Assembly (NCBI GenBank): GCA_965206025.1
Contig: CBDBIU010000004.1
Location: 1,240,001 to 1,304,000, forward strand
Origin: G963668345 sp965206025
GTDB lineage: Bacteria > Acidobacteriota > Terriglobia > Bryobacterales > UBA6623
Length of the DNA stretch: 64,000 nt
Direction: 5' to 3'
Shown here: one piece after another, positions 35,254-44,818 of the stretch
Position numbering within the stretch: the first letter of the stretch is position 1
Layout: the number at the start of each line of letters is the position of its first letter
Made by a program: the position numbers and the translations under genes
Notes under the pieces: model-generated
Database searches by the model: none
What the model was told of the DNA's origin: nothing
What the model saw: only the letters and a program-made list of their open reading frames with translations

Positions 35254-36480
35254 TTACGTAGTATGGTGACCTCGTCCACCGACGGTGAACACACTCCTCT
35301 CGTTCACCAGAGCCCTTACCGCGAACGGCGTGGCAATCAGAGGGTCGTCTTCCTTGACCAGATCTTCGGGGTTGGACCAGCTTCCGTCGGGGGTTTGTTC
35401 GCTTTGAAGCGATCGTGAGACAGACTGCGATCGCGCGGCGCCTAGTTGGCGGAGGGCTTTCGTCGCGCAGGCGGCGTAGTAGAAGCGCAGGCCGCCCGGC
35501 CAACGCCGGTAGGCTTCTCCGACGAAGCCGGTGGCGCGGTCGGGAAGGTGATGTGACTCGAGCCAACTTCGCGCGGCTTCGACGCGCTCATTTTCGGGTG
35601 AGCGACCCATGGCCAGCAGCGCCAAGATACCGTCGGCCGTGGCCGTTCCATAGCTTCGATAGCCCTTGCCGTCGGGTCCCGCTTTGTTGGCGTCGAGCAC
35701 GACGGTCGAGAAGTAGAATCCGCCGTCTCGGCTGTTCGGCAGAGAAGGGTCGAAATTGTGGCAGCGCTCGACGTACACCGCGGCCTTCCCGAAGGCCGGG
35801 TCCGCGCTAGAGACCCCGGCGGCGGATAGCGCTTCGAGCACATGGCGCGTCATCGAAAGATCGACGTGACCGGGACTCGGTGGGCGCCGACGGTCGCCTC
35901 CCATGCCCCAAGCGCCGTAAGGGGCGTCATCTCGACGCCAGCCGTTGGCCTCGCTGAACTGCTGCCCACGGAGATACTCCACCATGGCGGCAACGTCTTG
36001 CTCCCACCCGGAAGGCCGGGTGAGGCAAACAGCCTTGACCGCCAGCGCCGTCGAGTAGTTGGGGTAATCGGGCAGCAGCGGGTCCATGCGGCCCACGGCT
36101 CCGGCGGCGTCGGTGTGCCGGCGAATGAACTGGATCGCCCGGGAGAATTTTTCCGGGGGACGAACCAGAACGTCGCTGGACACGCGCGCCAAAGCGTCCA
36201 ATACGAACGGCGTCAGCGACTGGCCGGAGCCCAGCAGTCCGTAGGTTGCGCTGTGCCAGCCGCCATCCTCGGACTGCCGCGCCCACAGGTAGCGCGCGGC
36301 CTTCGCCAGAACCCGATCGAGGGGAACATTCCCTCGTTCGTCGGGCCGGCAGGCAGCCGAAAGGCCGGCAGCGATCGCCAGGCCCGCGGCAAAAAAATCG
36401 CGGCGCGAGAAAGTTTCCTCGCGCCGGATGGATTTCCTCAAGCCAGCCAGAGGCGGTGACTTAGCCTTTCGTCGACTCAT
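35254..36480 (-). CDS. Exported prenyltransferase/squalene-oxidase-repeat protein (1)
   Basis: About 408 residues from ATG 36480. A twin-arginine signal (SRRDFFAAGLAIAAGLSAAC) begins ~residue 26 and its cysteine allows lipidation. The rest shows alpha/alpha-toroid repeats of the terpene cyclase/prenyltransferase superfamily (RYLWARQSEDGGWHSATYG, SLPNSRDGGFYFSTV, SEQTPDGSWSNPEDL). The DxDD catalytic motif of squalene-hopene cyclases is not seen, so cyclase activity is doubtful; a binding or scaffolding role outside the cell fits better. It overlaps the end of the related upstream gene by about 20 bp. Confidence 0.75.
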   Translation of the reverse strand: MSRRKAKSPPLAGLRKSIRREETFSRRDFFAAGLAIAAGLSAACRPDERGNVPLDRVLAKAARYLWARQSEDGGWHSATYGLLGSGQSLTPFVLDALARVSSDVLVRPPEKFSRAIQFIRRHTDAAGAVGRMDPLLPDYPNYSTALAVKAVCLTRPSGWEQDVAAMVEYLRGQQFSEANGWRRDDAPYGAWGMGGDRRRPPSPGHVDLSMTRHVLEALSAAGVSSADPAFGKAAVYVERCHNFDPSLPNSRDGGFYFSTVVLDANKAGPDGKGYRSYGTATADGILALLAMGRSPENERVEAARSWLESHHLPDRATGFVGEAYRRWPGGLRFYYAACATKALRQLGAARSQSVSRSLQSEQTPDGSWSNPEDLVKEDDPLIATPFAVRALVNERSVFTVGGRGHHTT

Positions 36481-37660
36481 TGGGTGTTTCAGCGGGCGTA
36501 CGGTCAACGAGCATCGTTAGGATAGCGGCGCTGGTTACGGCGACGCGGCCGGTGATGCAGTGATGGCCCGCCCACGAACCGTCTTCGTTTTGCAGACGGA
36601 CGAGCTGCGTCTTGATCTTCGGATTCCACTCCCGCCATTCTTTCCCGCCCGTACGACGCAGGCTGTCGCTGATGTTCAGGTAAGAGAAGAATTCCTCTCC
36701 GCCCATCGAGCCGAAACCGCGCACGAAGCGCTCGTCCGAGAGCTGGCCGCTGACGGCGGCGATTTCCCTCGCGTTCTCCTTGCGGTCTTCTTCAGTGCGG
36801 CTGAGCTGTTCGAGTACCTGGGCGCTCTTATACAGCGAGACGCCGGCGGAGCTGGCATCGGCCGCAAACACTCCGGTGCCGCGACCACCGGCAACACCGG
36901 GGCCTCCGGTCGCCGGCTTGGCGCTGGTCTTCGTGTAGTCGTCGACCCGAGCCAGAACCTCGCCGTCAATGTCGAGTCCCTTCTGTTTGGCTTCGAACAG
37001 GCTCCGAGAGGCCATGGAAGTTCCCAGGATCGGGGCCCACCCGCCGGCGACGTTCCAACTGCCGTCGGCCTGCTGGTTCTGCTCGATCTTGTTGACGCAT
37101 TTTTGGAGCGCGAAGCGGACGCGCTCGTTGGATTTCGCCAGCCGCATTTCGCCGTCTATTTCGGTCAGCAGCGTTGATGTCAGGAAGGTGTCGATGTAGG
37201 GACCCAGCTTGCGCTGGATTTGGGTTCCCTTGACCGATGTGACGGCCAGTCCTTCTTGAGGGCTTTCCTCCACGTGGCGGAGGACGAAGTCCAATCCACG
37301 CCGTACCGCGGCTTGGTATTTTCCTTTGGTCGGGGTATGGCCGGCCTGAATCAGGGCCAGCGTTGCGACGGCCGTGTTGGCAACGTCGTTGCCTGATGTC
37401 TCGATCCTCTCGCCCTGGCGAACAAACGAGGTCTCTCCTCCATCTTGGCCCCAGCCCCCGTCGTCCCCTTGCACGGACACGAGCCAATCAAGGCCGTGCG
37501 TAACGGCGGCTTGGGGTGAGATGGTCGGTTTCGGCTGGGGTTTGTCGGGCGCAGTCTGTGGCGGCTTGGTCGATTCTCCTTGGACAACGTCAGGCGCCAG
37601 ATTAATTCCGCAAAACACCAGCGCCGCGATGGCAAACACACTAATCCACAGTGATTTCAT
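36461..37660 (-). CDS. Exported prenyltransferase/squalene-oxidase-repeat protein (2)
   Basis: 399 residues with an N-terminal signal (LWISVFAIAALVFCGINLAP). Toroid repeats are seen in LVSVQGDDGGWGQDGGETSF, NQQADGSWNVAGGW and LQNEDGSWAGHHCITGRV. Like its downstream neighbour it lacks an evident cyclase DxDD motif. The pair is co-oriented and overlapping, so they are probably expressed together and may form a complex. Function unknown; such pairs occur with DUF1549/DUF1501-type genomes. Confidence 0.75.
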   Translation of the reverse strand: MKSLWISVFAIAALVFCGINLAPDVVQGESTKPPQTAPDKPQPKPTISPQAAVTHGLDWLVSVQGDDGGWGQDGGETSFVRQGERIETSGNDVANTAVATLALIQAGHTPTKGKYQAAVRRGLDFVLRHVEESPQEGLAVTSVKGTQIQRKLGPYIDTFLTSTLLTEIDGEMRLAKSNERVRFALQKCVNKIEQNQQADGSWNVAGGWAPILGTSMASRSLFEAKQKGLDIDGEVLARVDDYTKTSAKPATGGPGVAGGRGTGVFAADASSAGVSLYKSAQVLEQLSRTEEDRKENAREIAAVSGQLSDERFVRGFGSMGGEEFFSYLNISDSLRRTGGKEWREWNPKIKTQLVRLQNEDGSWAGHHCITGRVAVTSAAILTMLVDRTPAETPNESTKG

Positions 37661-37789
37661 CTTGATCTCCTTCGGTTTAGATTGTCGCGGCGGCCGCGTG
37701 CGATCTTACATTGTGTAATGACGCTGCGAGGGGCGAAAGTGTTCAGACGAGATGGGCCGGCACGTAATAAATAGCACTGCAGTTCATCG

Positions 37790-38046
37790 AGCCCGCTTTT
37801 CTCGCCACCTGACGGTCGAAGCACGCAATAGGCCCGCCATGACTTCGTTGCGCTTGCTCGCCGTGCTCAACGTACTTTCCCGGTCGGACGCCGCGGGGAA
37901 GTCGCTGATTATTTCGGTGACATCAAGATACGAGTGGGCCAGGCCGCACCCGCAAAAGTACACCACCGCTCGCCGAGCGGCGCGCGCCTTGTACTGACAG
38001 GCCTCTCACGCACTTCGCCTCGCCACGTGGTGAGAAAAGCGGGTTA
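37790..38046 (+). repeat. Dispersed TIR repeat, complete copy (R6)
   Basis: 257 bp. Left end AGCCCGCTTTTCTCGCCACC plus TGACGGTCGAAGCACGCAAT, right end CACGTGGTGAGAAAAGCGGG. A GTTGCGCTTGCTCGCCGTGC block near 37850 is common to R3, R7 and R8. The middle ~120 bp is unique to this copy and may be an insertion. It occupies most of the gap between the two minus-strand genes; nothing else is recognised there. Confidence 0.72.
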
Positions 38047-38109
38047 GGGGGGGGTAGGGGTCACAGTCGCACAATAGGGCCTTCCCACCAGGTCGCGGGT
38101 GATTTCATG

Positions 38110-39101
38110 CTACTCCCCAAAGGCCGCGTCGAACTCGACCCGGGAAGCCTGGAAGTCCACGCTACGTACAAACTCGCACGCTTCTTGGGCACCGTGTTCC
38201 CGGTCCATCCCGGTGTCTTCCCATTCGACCGACAGCGGGCCGTCGTAGCCGATGTCGTTGAGCTCGCGGACGATTTCTTCGAAGTTGACGTCCCCGTGCC
38301 CGAGCGAGCGGAAGTCCCAGCCGCGTTTTCGATGTCCCCAGGGCAGATGGGAATTCAGGATGCTGGTGCGCCCGTTGAGCCGCACCACGGCGTCTTTCAT
38401 GTGGACGTGGTAGATGCGGTCCTTGAACTCCGTCAAGAACTCGACCGGATCGACCATCTGCCACTGCAAGTGGCTGGGATCGAAGTTGAACCCGAACGCC
38501 TCCCGGTGGTTGACCGCTTCCAGAGTGCGGTGAGCCGTCTCGATGTCATAAGCGATTTCGGTCGGGTGAGGTTCCAGCGCGAACCGTACGCCGCACTGAT
38601 CGAAGACGTCGAGGATCGGGTTCCACATCTTGGCGAAGTATTCGTAACCCTTGTCGATCATCTCGGGCGGCGTGGGAGGGAAATCGTAGACAAGATGCCA
38701 AATGGAGGATCCGGTAAAGCCCGTCACCACGTCGATACCGAGTCTCTGGGCGGCCTTGGCCGCCAATTTCATGGTTTCAACCGCCCAGGCGCGCTTTTTG
38801 CCGGCTTTGCCCTTGCAATCGGCCGGAACCAGCGGGTCCGAGCGGACATCGTTATTGGGGTCGCAGACCGACTGGCCGATGAGGTGCGTGCCGATGGCGA
38901 ACAGTTGCAGGTTGTGCTGTTCGAGAATTCCCTTCTGTTTCTCGCAGTAGCGACGGTCTCTCGCGGCCCGGCGGACGTTCAAATGATCTCCCCAACAGGC
39001 TAGCTCTAGCCCGTCGTAGCCCCAGCTCGCGCCTTCTCGGCCAGCACGGTAAGGGGCAAGTCCGCCCACTGCCCGGTCACCAATGTCACGGGTCGACTCA
39101 T
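38110..39101 (-). pseudogene. Sugar phosphate isomerase/epimerase with N-terminal frameshift
   Basis: The natural start is ATG 39101 after an AGGAGG ribosome site; it encodes MSRPVTLVTGQWADLPLTVL and the following LAEKAR, then near 39026 one base is missing and the frame changes. From there SWGYDGLELACWGD and the rest of the barrel are intact in another frame (open as 38110-39069, 319 codons). Metal-binding segments ALEPHPTEIAYD, NFDPSHLQW, HVHMKDAV and LSVEWEDTG are present. A frameshift mutation or a sequencing error; repaired, it would be ~330 residues. It is distinct from the family member at 4463-5431. Confidence 0.8.
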
Positions 39102-39492
39102 TGTGTTCTCCTCCTTGCTGCTGCTCTACGCAGCCAATACGTCCACTCTAAGGCGACGAAAGACAGGCCCTGCTCGACTCAACCGAATCTTCACCGCGGC
39201 GTGTCTCCGGACTCAGCCGGCTATGCCCGCCCACCGCGCCACGAGATCTTTGCCGGGCCAAGAGCTACGCTCGGCCAAGACGCCGCTTCGGAGTTTACCA
39301 AACGCCGCCGGCTCCGACGCTGGGAGCCATTGATCTCGCAAGACCCAACCGCCGTTGAACGTCGTCCGCCTGCTCGAACCTACCGGCGATTGGCGGGTGG
39401 TCGCCTTACCTGTTCAGTATCTTTTCAGCCTCGCTTTCGATTCGAGCTTCAGCCGGGACGTCCACGCTGTGGCGGCTGAGTCCCGCGATCTC
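39102..39492. other. Intergenic region, nothing recognised
   Basis: Between the isomerase start and the prohibitin stop, both on the minus strand. The isomerase promoter must lie here; I see no clear RNA gene, repeat or coding sequence. Confidence 0.4.
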
Positions 39493-40335
39493 TCACCCGC
39501 CTTGGCGCATACCCTTGAGATCGATGAACGGTGTGGCACCCGAGGTCACCTGTGGCAGATGTCCGTCCCATTTCTCTATAGCGCGTAACTGCAGCAAAGC
39601 CGGTGTGATCGTCTCTCGTTGCAGTCGCTGTCCCTCGGCTTCCGCGCGCGCGCTGGTGATCTTCTGCTCGGCTTCAACTTTTACTCGGTCCAGGTCACGC
39701 TCTGCTTTCAGGGCCGACTGCTCCGCGGTTTGCTTGGCTTCGATGGAGTCATTGAACACCTTCGAAAAGCTGAAGTCGATAATATTGAACTCATCCACAA
39801 CGATGTTGTGCACCCTCAGTCTTTCGGCAAGTGTCTCTTTGATTAGAGTCGACACTTCCGCTCGCCTCGTGATCAGTTCATTTGCCGTAAACTGCGCCGT
39901 AACCGCCTTCACCGATTCCTGGACGGCCGGGTCGATAATGCGGCTCTTGTAAGCTCCCCGGGTGTCTTGATACACGGTGTTGGCTGCTGGCGGGTCAACA
40001 TGGTGGTTCAGCGCGATGGTCGACGAAACGATCTGCAGATCCTTCGAGGAAGCTGTGGCTTGCGTCTGGGACTTTTGGATGGTCACATCCATCTTGATGA
40101 TGTCTTCTACGAACGGGATCTTGAAGCGCAGACCTTCGCCGAGAACATCCTCTAGAACGCCCCCTAACTGGCTGAAGACGACGCCTCGTTCGCCGGCGCC
40201 GACGGTTTCGAAGCTATTCAAGGCGACCACCAAGATAACGATGACGACGACACCCAGTAGGATGCTTTTCGGCGCTCGTGCTGAGAAAGCGCGGAAATCG
40301 TCGTAAGCACTCGAACTACCGTATTGCTTAGCCAT
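39493..40335 (-). CDS. Prohibitin/SPFH family membrane protein
   Basis: 280 residues. A basic N-terminus and one membrane helix (~residues 24-42, ILLGVVVIVILVVALNSF) precede a prohibitin-type SPFH domain (GERGVVFSQLGGVLEDVLGE, GLRFKIPFVEDI) and a long helical region that should form a coiled coil (AEQSALKAERDLDRVKVEAE). Prohibitins form ring-shaped membrane scaffolds and modulate AAA proteases. Confident on family; partners are not visible nearby. Confidence 0.9.
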   Translation of the reverse strand: MAKQYGSSSAYDDFRAFSARAPKSILLGVVVIVILVVALNSFETVGAGERGVVFSQLGGVLEDVLGEGLRFKIPFVEDIIKMDVTIQKSQTQATASSKDLQIVSSTIALNHHVDPPAANTVYQDTRGAYKSRIIDPAVQESVKAVTAQFTANELITRRAEVSTLIKETLAERLRVHNIVVDEFNIIDFSFSKVFNDSIEAKQTAEQSALKAERDLDRVKVEAEQKITSARAEAEGQRLQRETITPALLQLRAIEKWDGHLPQVTSGATPFIDLKGMRQGG

Positions 40336-40856
40336 TTTTCTATTTCTCCTTGGGTTAAATTACCGACCCTTGACCGCCCGGGTCGGCAGCCCCTATTCTT
40401 TCACAGCCCCGGCTCGGACGCGTGCCAAGGGTGCCGCTACGATATTGCATCCGGGGCGAGCAAAAAGTAAGTGAGATCACAGATGTTCGCTGCGGAAGGA
40501 CGTATTTCCGAGCACAGCCTCCGCACGGGCGGCACATTGGTTCTACGTGTTCTCGGATCACCGGACGGTTTTCAGCTCCCTCGAATCGGCCGCATGATTG
40601 CCCTGACGTGAGCACTCTATCGGGTAGTGTTTTCATATACTTGTAAGAACAACGGCCCCGTTTAACCGAGAAAATTGCCGTACAGGTTGCGATTATACCC
40701 ATTCAGATATTTCTGGTAGGCAGTCCTAAGCAATGTTGCGTATGCTATAGGGAGGTCAAGTGCGCCCTGCGGCTAATTGCGGAGTGTGTCCGCCCGCCAT
40801 GCAGAGCGCAATCTCCGGTCCTCCCGGAAACGACCCGATCGAGGAGATAGTTTCGA
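40336..40856. other. Divergent intergenic region upstream of the radical SAM gene
   Basis: About 520 bp between the prohibitin and the radical SAM gene, which point away from each other. Apart from the GAGGAG ribosome site at ~40841 for the radical SAM gene I find no conserved RNA structure, repeat family member or small gene. Confidence 0.4.
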
Positions 40857-43016
40857 ATGCATAGGCCAATCAAGTACGTCGAGAAGGGCATGACGAGGCT
40901 CGCCGCGGGTATGTGGAGCGGCTTGCAATATTTTAATCACAAGATTGAAGCCAACCCGTCATTCCGGCCGAATTGGTCGGACAAGCCCATGCTCAAATCT
41001 TGGGAGAAGAGTAAGCCGCCGTTGGGCTGGCCCCGGCAAACCGACTCCCTGTGCCCCAAATGTGTCCGGGAGGCGCGTGAAAAGATCCTCAGCGGCGAGG
41101 TGCCCTACACCGTCCTCAAGGAGGAGAAGGTCGGCGAAGTCAAGGCCACCATCTTGGAGCGAGATGGGGAGATCTGGATGGTCAAGGATTGCCCCACGCA
41201 CGGCCGTATCGAAGATTTGATGGCCATCGACTCCAAATTCCTCGAGCACATCGAGTCGAATTTCCCGGGCCGCGATATCCGTGCTCACAACGACCGGGAT
41301 CTTCACAATCACGGCAGTAGTACCGTTAAGTTCGGTCGCGGCGCTGTGCTCACGGTCGATTTGACGAACCGCTGCAACATGATGTGCGACCCATGTTTTA
41401 TGGACGCCAACCAGGTCGGCTTCGTCCATGAACTGGAATGGGACGAGATCAAAACGGTCCTTGACAATGCGCTGAAGATCAAACCTCGCCGTCAGTTGTC
41501 GGTTCAATTCTCCGGCGGCGAGCCGACGATGTCGCCGTTTTTTATCCAGGCGGTTCGCTATGCCCGCTCGATCGGGTTCAACAGTGTACAGGCGGCCACC
41601 AACGGTATAGAATTCGCCAAGAATAGGAAGTTTGCCGAGGTCGCGGCCGACGCTGGCTTGCGGTACGCCTACCTGCAGTTCGACGGCATTGGGAACGCCC
41701 CGAACTCGCACCGCAAAGTCGGCAACCTCTTCGACGTCAAGCTGAAGGCCATTGAGAGCCTGCACAGTGCGGGCACCGAGGTTGTTTTGGTCACCACGTT
41801 GGTCAACAACGTGAACAACGAAGAAGTTGGGCCGATCATCGACTTCGCCCGCAACAACCCCGGCAAGATCGCCTTCATCTCTTTCCAGCCGGTGTCGTTC
41901 ACCGGGCGCGACGAGGAAATCACCGACGAACGGCGGCTGCGGCAACGCTACACCCTTTCGCACCTAGCTCGTGACGTCAAATCTCAATTGGGCATCACCG
42001 AACCCAACCGAGACTGGTTCCCGATTTCCGTGATGTCTTCCTTCGTCGATGCGGCGGATGCTGCCCACGGACCTGAGGCGCAATGGGGACAGGTGAACTG
42101 CGGTTGTCATCCCAACTGCGGTGTAGGGACCGCCTTGATGATCAACAAGAACACCAAGGAAATGGCGCCCGTGGCGGAGTTCATCAACGTGCCACAGTTC
42201 GTGCAGGACATTCGCAAGGCGACGGACTCGGGACGCTCGCCTTGGCTCACCAACCTGCAGATGGGTTTGGCCCTACTGAAGAACTACGACCCCTACAAGG
42301 CTCCCAAGAGCTTCGATCTGTTCGCCCTGCTCAAGAAGTTCGACAAATCGTTCGGGCTGAGCGGCAAGAACTACGGCAAGGGGGCGGCCCGCCGGAACGA
42401 TCCCTGGAACTTTCTGTTTGTCGCCGGGATGTGGTTTCAGGATTTGTTCAACTACGACTTCCGCCGAACGGAAATGTGCGTCATCCCTTACGGCACGCAA
42501 GAAGGTGAAATTTCCTTCTGCGCGTATAACACCGGCGTCGGCTGGCGCAACATCATCGAGAAGATGCACATGTCCGCCACCCTAAGCAAGTGGTACGGCC
42601 AGCACGGCCGGCACAAGATTTACGCGGGCGGCCGCGAAGTCGAGATCGCCAGCCCGGCCGGCTACCTTGACGTCAATGCCGAGCACGCAGCCCGCGGTGC
42701 TCAGCAGTCCGCGGGTCCGCAGAATGCCCGCGACGAGAAGATTCTCGAGAAGAGCAAACTGGCCGCCAGCTTAAAGGAACAGGAACAGAGCGACGGCCAC
42801 AACGGTTCCCAGGGCGTCAGCAACGGGAACGGCAATGGCAACGGCAAGAACGTGATCCTCTCACCCGAAGAGGAGGCCCGCCTGCTCAAGATGTACCGCG
42901 AGCAAGTCCTCAAGGAAAAGCCCGCTCCGAAACTAGTCCTTCTCGGGGGGGCGAATGGAAAAGAGACCGCCGACCAGCCGCAAGAACAGCCGTTGATCGG
43001 TTGCAGCGGAGATTGA
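40857..43016 (+). CDS. Radical SAM protein related to tetraether lipid synthase (Tes, MJ0619 type)
   Basis: 719 residues. Residues ~65-125 form the small cysteine domain of this group (SLCPKCVREAREKILSGEVP, then MVKDCPTHGRIEDL). The radical SAM cluster motif is TNRCNMMCDPC (CxxxCxxC, ~residues 174-181), followed by SGGEPTMSPFF. Further cysteines are in WGQVNCGCHPNCGVGTA and EMCVIPYG. Archaeal Tes joins two lipid chains into membrane-spanning tetraethers, and bacterial relatives are proposed to make branched GDGT or diabolic-acid lipids, which Acidobacteriota are known for. An Asn/Gly-rich linker (NGNGNGNGK, ~residue 660) and an extra ~60-residue tail are unusual. The exact product is inferred. 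Confidence 0.8.
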   Translation: MHRPIKYVEKGMTRLAAGMWSGLQYFNHKIEANPSFRPNWSDKPMLKSWEKSKPPLGWPRQTDSLCPKCVREAREKILSGEVPYTVLKEEKVGEVKATILERDGEIWMVKDCPTHGRIEDLMAIDSKFLEHIESNFPGRDIRAHNDRDLHNHGSSTVKFGRGAVLTVDLTNRCNMMCDPCFMDANQVGFVHELEWDEIKTVLDNALKIKPRRQLSVQFSGGEPTMSPFFIQAVRYARSIGFNSVQAATNGIEFAKNRKFAEVAADAGLRYAYLQFDGIGNAPNSHRKVGNLFDVKLKAIESLHSAGTEVVLVTTLVNNVNNEEVGPIIDFARNNPGKIAFISFQPVSFTGRDEEITDERRLRQRYTLSHLARDVKSQLGITEPNRDWFPISVMSSFVDAADAAHGPEAQWGQVNCGCHPNCGVGTALMINKNTKEMAPVAEFINVPQFVQDIRKATDSGRSPWLTNLQMGLALLKNYDPYKAPKSFDLFALLKKFDKSFGLSGKNYGKGAARRNDPWNFLFVAGMWFQDLFNYDFRRTEMCVIPYGTQEGEISFCAYNTGVGWRNIIEKMHMSATLSKWYGQHGRHKIYAGGREVEIASPAGYLDVNAEHAARGAQQSAGPQNARDEKILEKSKLAASLKEQEQSDGHNGSQGVSNGNGNGNGKNVILSPEEEARLLKMYREQVLKEKPAPKLVLLGGANGKETADQPQEQPLIGCSGD

Positions 43017-43070
43017 GTTTCACTTTAGGCCAACTTTAGGCCGCCAAAGGCCACCAATTTTCCACCCCTC

Positions 43071-43096
43071 AAACCCGCCCGCCCGGGCGGGTTTCT
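43071..43096 (+). terminator. Intrinsic-type terminator after the radical SAM gene
   Basis: AAACCCGCCC, a GCCC loop and GGGCGGGTTT form a perfect 10-bp stem, followed by CTTGTTTCC. It lies ~55 bp after the stop. The T-run is short, but the A-run/T-run flanks make it a good terminator. Confidence 0.75.
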
Positions 43097-43788
43097 TGTT
43101 TCCAGGTCCCCGAACAGACGACTGAACGTACCGAATTGCCGCGGAACGAACAGCCCATTTCGGCACAACGTGAAGGAAGAATCAGCCGCTAACAAGCGTT
43201 TAACCGATGGAGCCGGGCTGTCAAGATCATTTTCAGCGCCCGCGAAGACCGTCCCCGCCCACAGGCATAAGGGGCGCTGCTCGGGATTGTAATTCTGGGT
43301 CTCTTAATGGTTTCCATGGCAAGTGGGGGTGTTGGTACTTCCGTCGTCGTTGATGCCAGAGGCACCTATCTGCGCACCAGTAGCGACCCGGCAGCTCTTC
43401 CCACGATCGTCGACCTGGGCCGGCCAATGGAGTCAGTCCAGGCTCCCAGATCGAGATAAGCTTCGAGATACCTGATCCTGGTTGTGTGGGCATCGCAGCC
43501 CTGATGTTTTTCGACGACGCAGTGGCATCGTACAAACAGGCTTGGCTGAATGCTCGCAAGGCGGTTGGGGGTTGTGGCCCTCCTGGTCCGCCGAGTCCTC
43601 CTGGTCGGCCGTAACCCTCGGGTCTGTGAGCGAAGACACGCTGGTGTCGCTGTATCGCAACCAAATCGCCAAACGGTGCTTCGCCTGAACTCCCACGTTT
43701 TCCCGCGCCCTTGCCGGGCTGGGCCGGCCTTGGGTAACGAGTATGGGGGCTATGGTCCTCGGGCCGGAACGACGCGCGTTTCGCGGCT
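43097..43788. other. Gap with a decayed ORF on the plus strand
   Basis: A hydrophobic segment (GALLGIVILGLLMVSMASGG, read from 43271) follows a stop codon and leads into VVVDARGTYLRTSS; after a frame change near 43450 it continues as IEISFEIPDPGCVGIAALMF to ~43613, ending CGPPGPPSPPGRP. This looks like a broken small secreted or pilin-like gene but matches nothing I know. Minus-strand frames here (43233-43664) lack protein-like features. Nothing else is recognised. Confidence 0.25.
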
Positions 43789-44796
43789 TCAGAAGCTGGT
43801 CGTGTTGGCGGCGATTCGAAGCCTCACCAGATTGGCGGGTGTGCGCACGATTTGAGGGCAAATGCGCGGGGCCGTGTAGATCCACCCTTGGCGGCCCGGA
43901 GCGGGGAGGAACTTCATTTCCTGCAAGGAAGTTGGGGGGGGTCCCAGGGGGTCGATTGCCCGGCAAGCGGCTGTCATCATGGCGTAGTATTCATCAGGCG
44001 GGATACTCTCGACGTTCAAGCGAATACTCATGACGCCGTCCTCGGTCGTTATCGACTGCAGCTCCCAGCCGGCGGTCAGGGCCTCAGTGAGCGTCGCTTC
44101 GACCTCGGAAATGGACGCTGTCCGAGCTTGTTCGAAGGTCTTCCGCACCTGCTCCGGCCGAACCCGTTGGGGTGTCGGTAGAAAGGCCAATCCCGCGATG
44201 ACGATAGCCACCATGGAGGGCCCCAGAACGAGGAAGAGGAGCCGCCGCCGCTTTGCCGCGGGACGGACAACCGACCCCGATGCCGCCCTCTTTCTCCGTT
44301 TCGCGGGCGCTCCGGGAGCCATGGACGACCTGCTCTCCGGAGATGGCGGCGTTTGGCTCCGATCCCCGAGACCGGGCTTGGCCCGTCGAGGACCTTTCTT
44401 GCCGAGCATTACACCCTGAAGCTTGGCCTGGCCGAGATCAACGCCGGCTATGGAGGCTTCCACCAAGTTCGCGTCCCGGAGATCCGCCTGTCGGAGGTTG
44501 GCGCGGGTCAGATTCGCTTCCGAAAGGTCGGCTTTGCGCAACTCGGCCTGGCGGAGATTAACGGCCTGTAGATCGGCTCCGAGGAAGTTGGCGTTTTCGA
44601 GGATGGTTTCCCTAAGATTTGCCCCTTGCAGGTTCACTCCAGCGAGGTTGGCGCCCGGCAGAACCATGCCGGCGAGGTCGGCCCGGCTCAGGTCCGGGGA
44701 GATTTCGGGATTCTGCTCCCGCCAGCGATTCCATGCACTTACGCCCTGCCGAAGGGTGGTCGTCGAAAAAGGGGTGTGGGCCCTGGCTTGCCCCAC
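43789..44796 (-). CDS. Pentapeptide-repeat membrane protein
   Basis: 335 residues. Residues ~35-130 contain about 18 tandem A(D/N)LxX pentapeptides (ANLAGVNLQGANLRETILEN and so on), forming a right-handed beta helix. A basic linker precedes one membrane helix near residue 195 (LLFLVLGPSMVAIVIAGLAF), then a ~115-residue domain of unknown type. The helix would place the two parts on opposite sides of the membrane. It starts 22 bp after the methyltransferase gene, so shared transcription is likely. Confidence 0.82.
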   Translation of the reverse strand: MGQARAHTPFSTTTLRQGVSAWNRWREQNPEISPDLSRADLAGMVLPGANLAGVNLQGANLRETILENANFLGADLQAVNLRQAELRKADLSEANLTRANLRQADLRDANLVEASIAGVDLGQAKLQGVMLGKKGPRRAKPGLGDRSQTPPSPESRSSMAPGAPAKRRKRAASGSVVRPAAKRRRLLFLVLGPSMVAIVIAGLAFLPTPQRVRPEQVRKTFEQARTASISEVEATLTEALTAGWELQSITTEDGVMSIRLNVESIPPDEYYAMMTAACRAIDPLGPPPTSLQEMKFLPAPGRQGWIYTAPRICPQIVRTPANLVRLRIAANTTSF

Positions 44797-44818
44797 TCCC
44801 GGCCTGACAGCGAACTCT

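Noticed and set aside
43233..43664. 143-codon minus-strand frame next to the radical SAM gene
   Set aside because: Its sequence is low-complexity glycine/proline and arginine-rich, with no domain. It overlaps better plus-strand signals.
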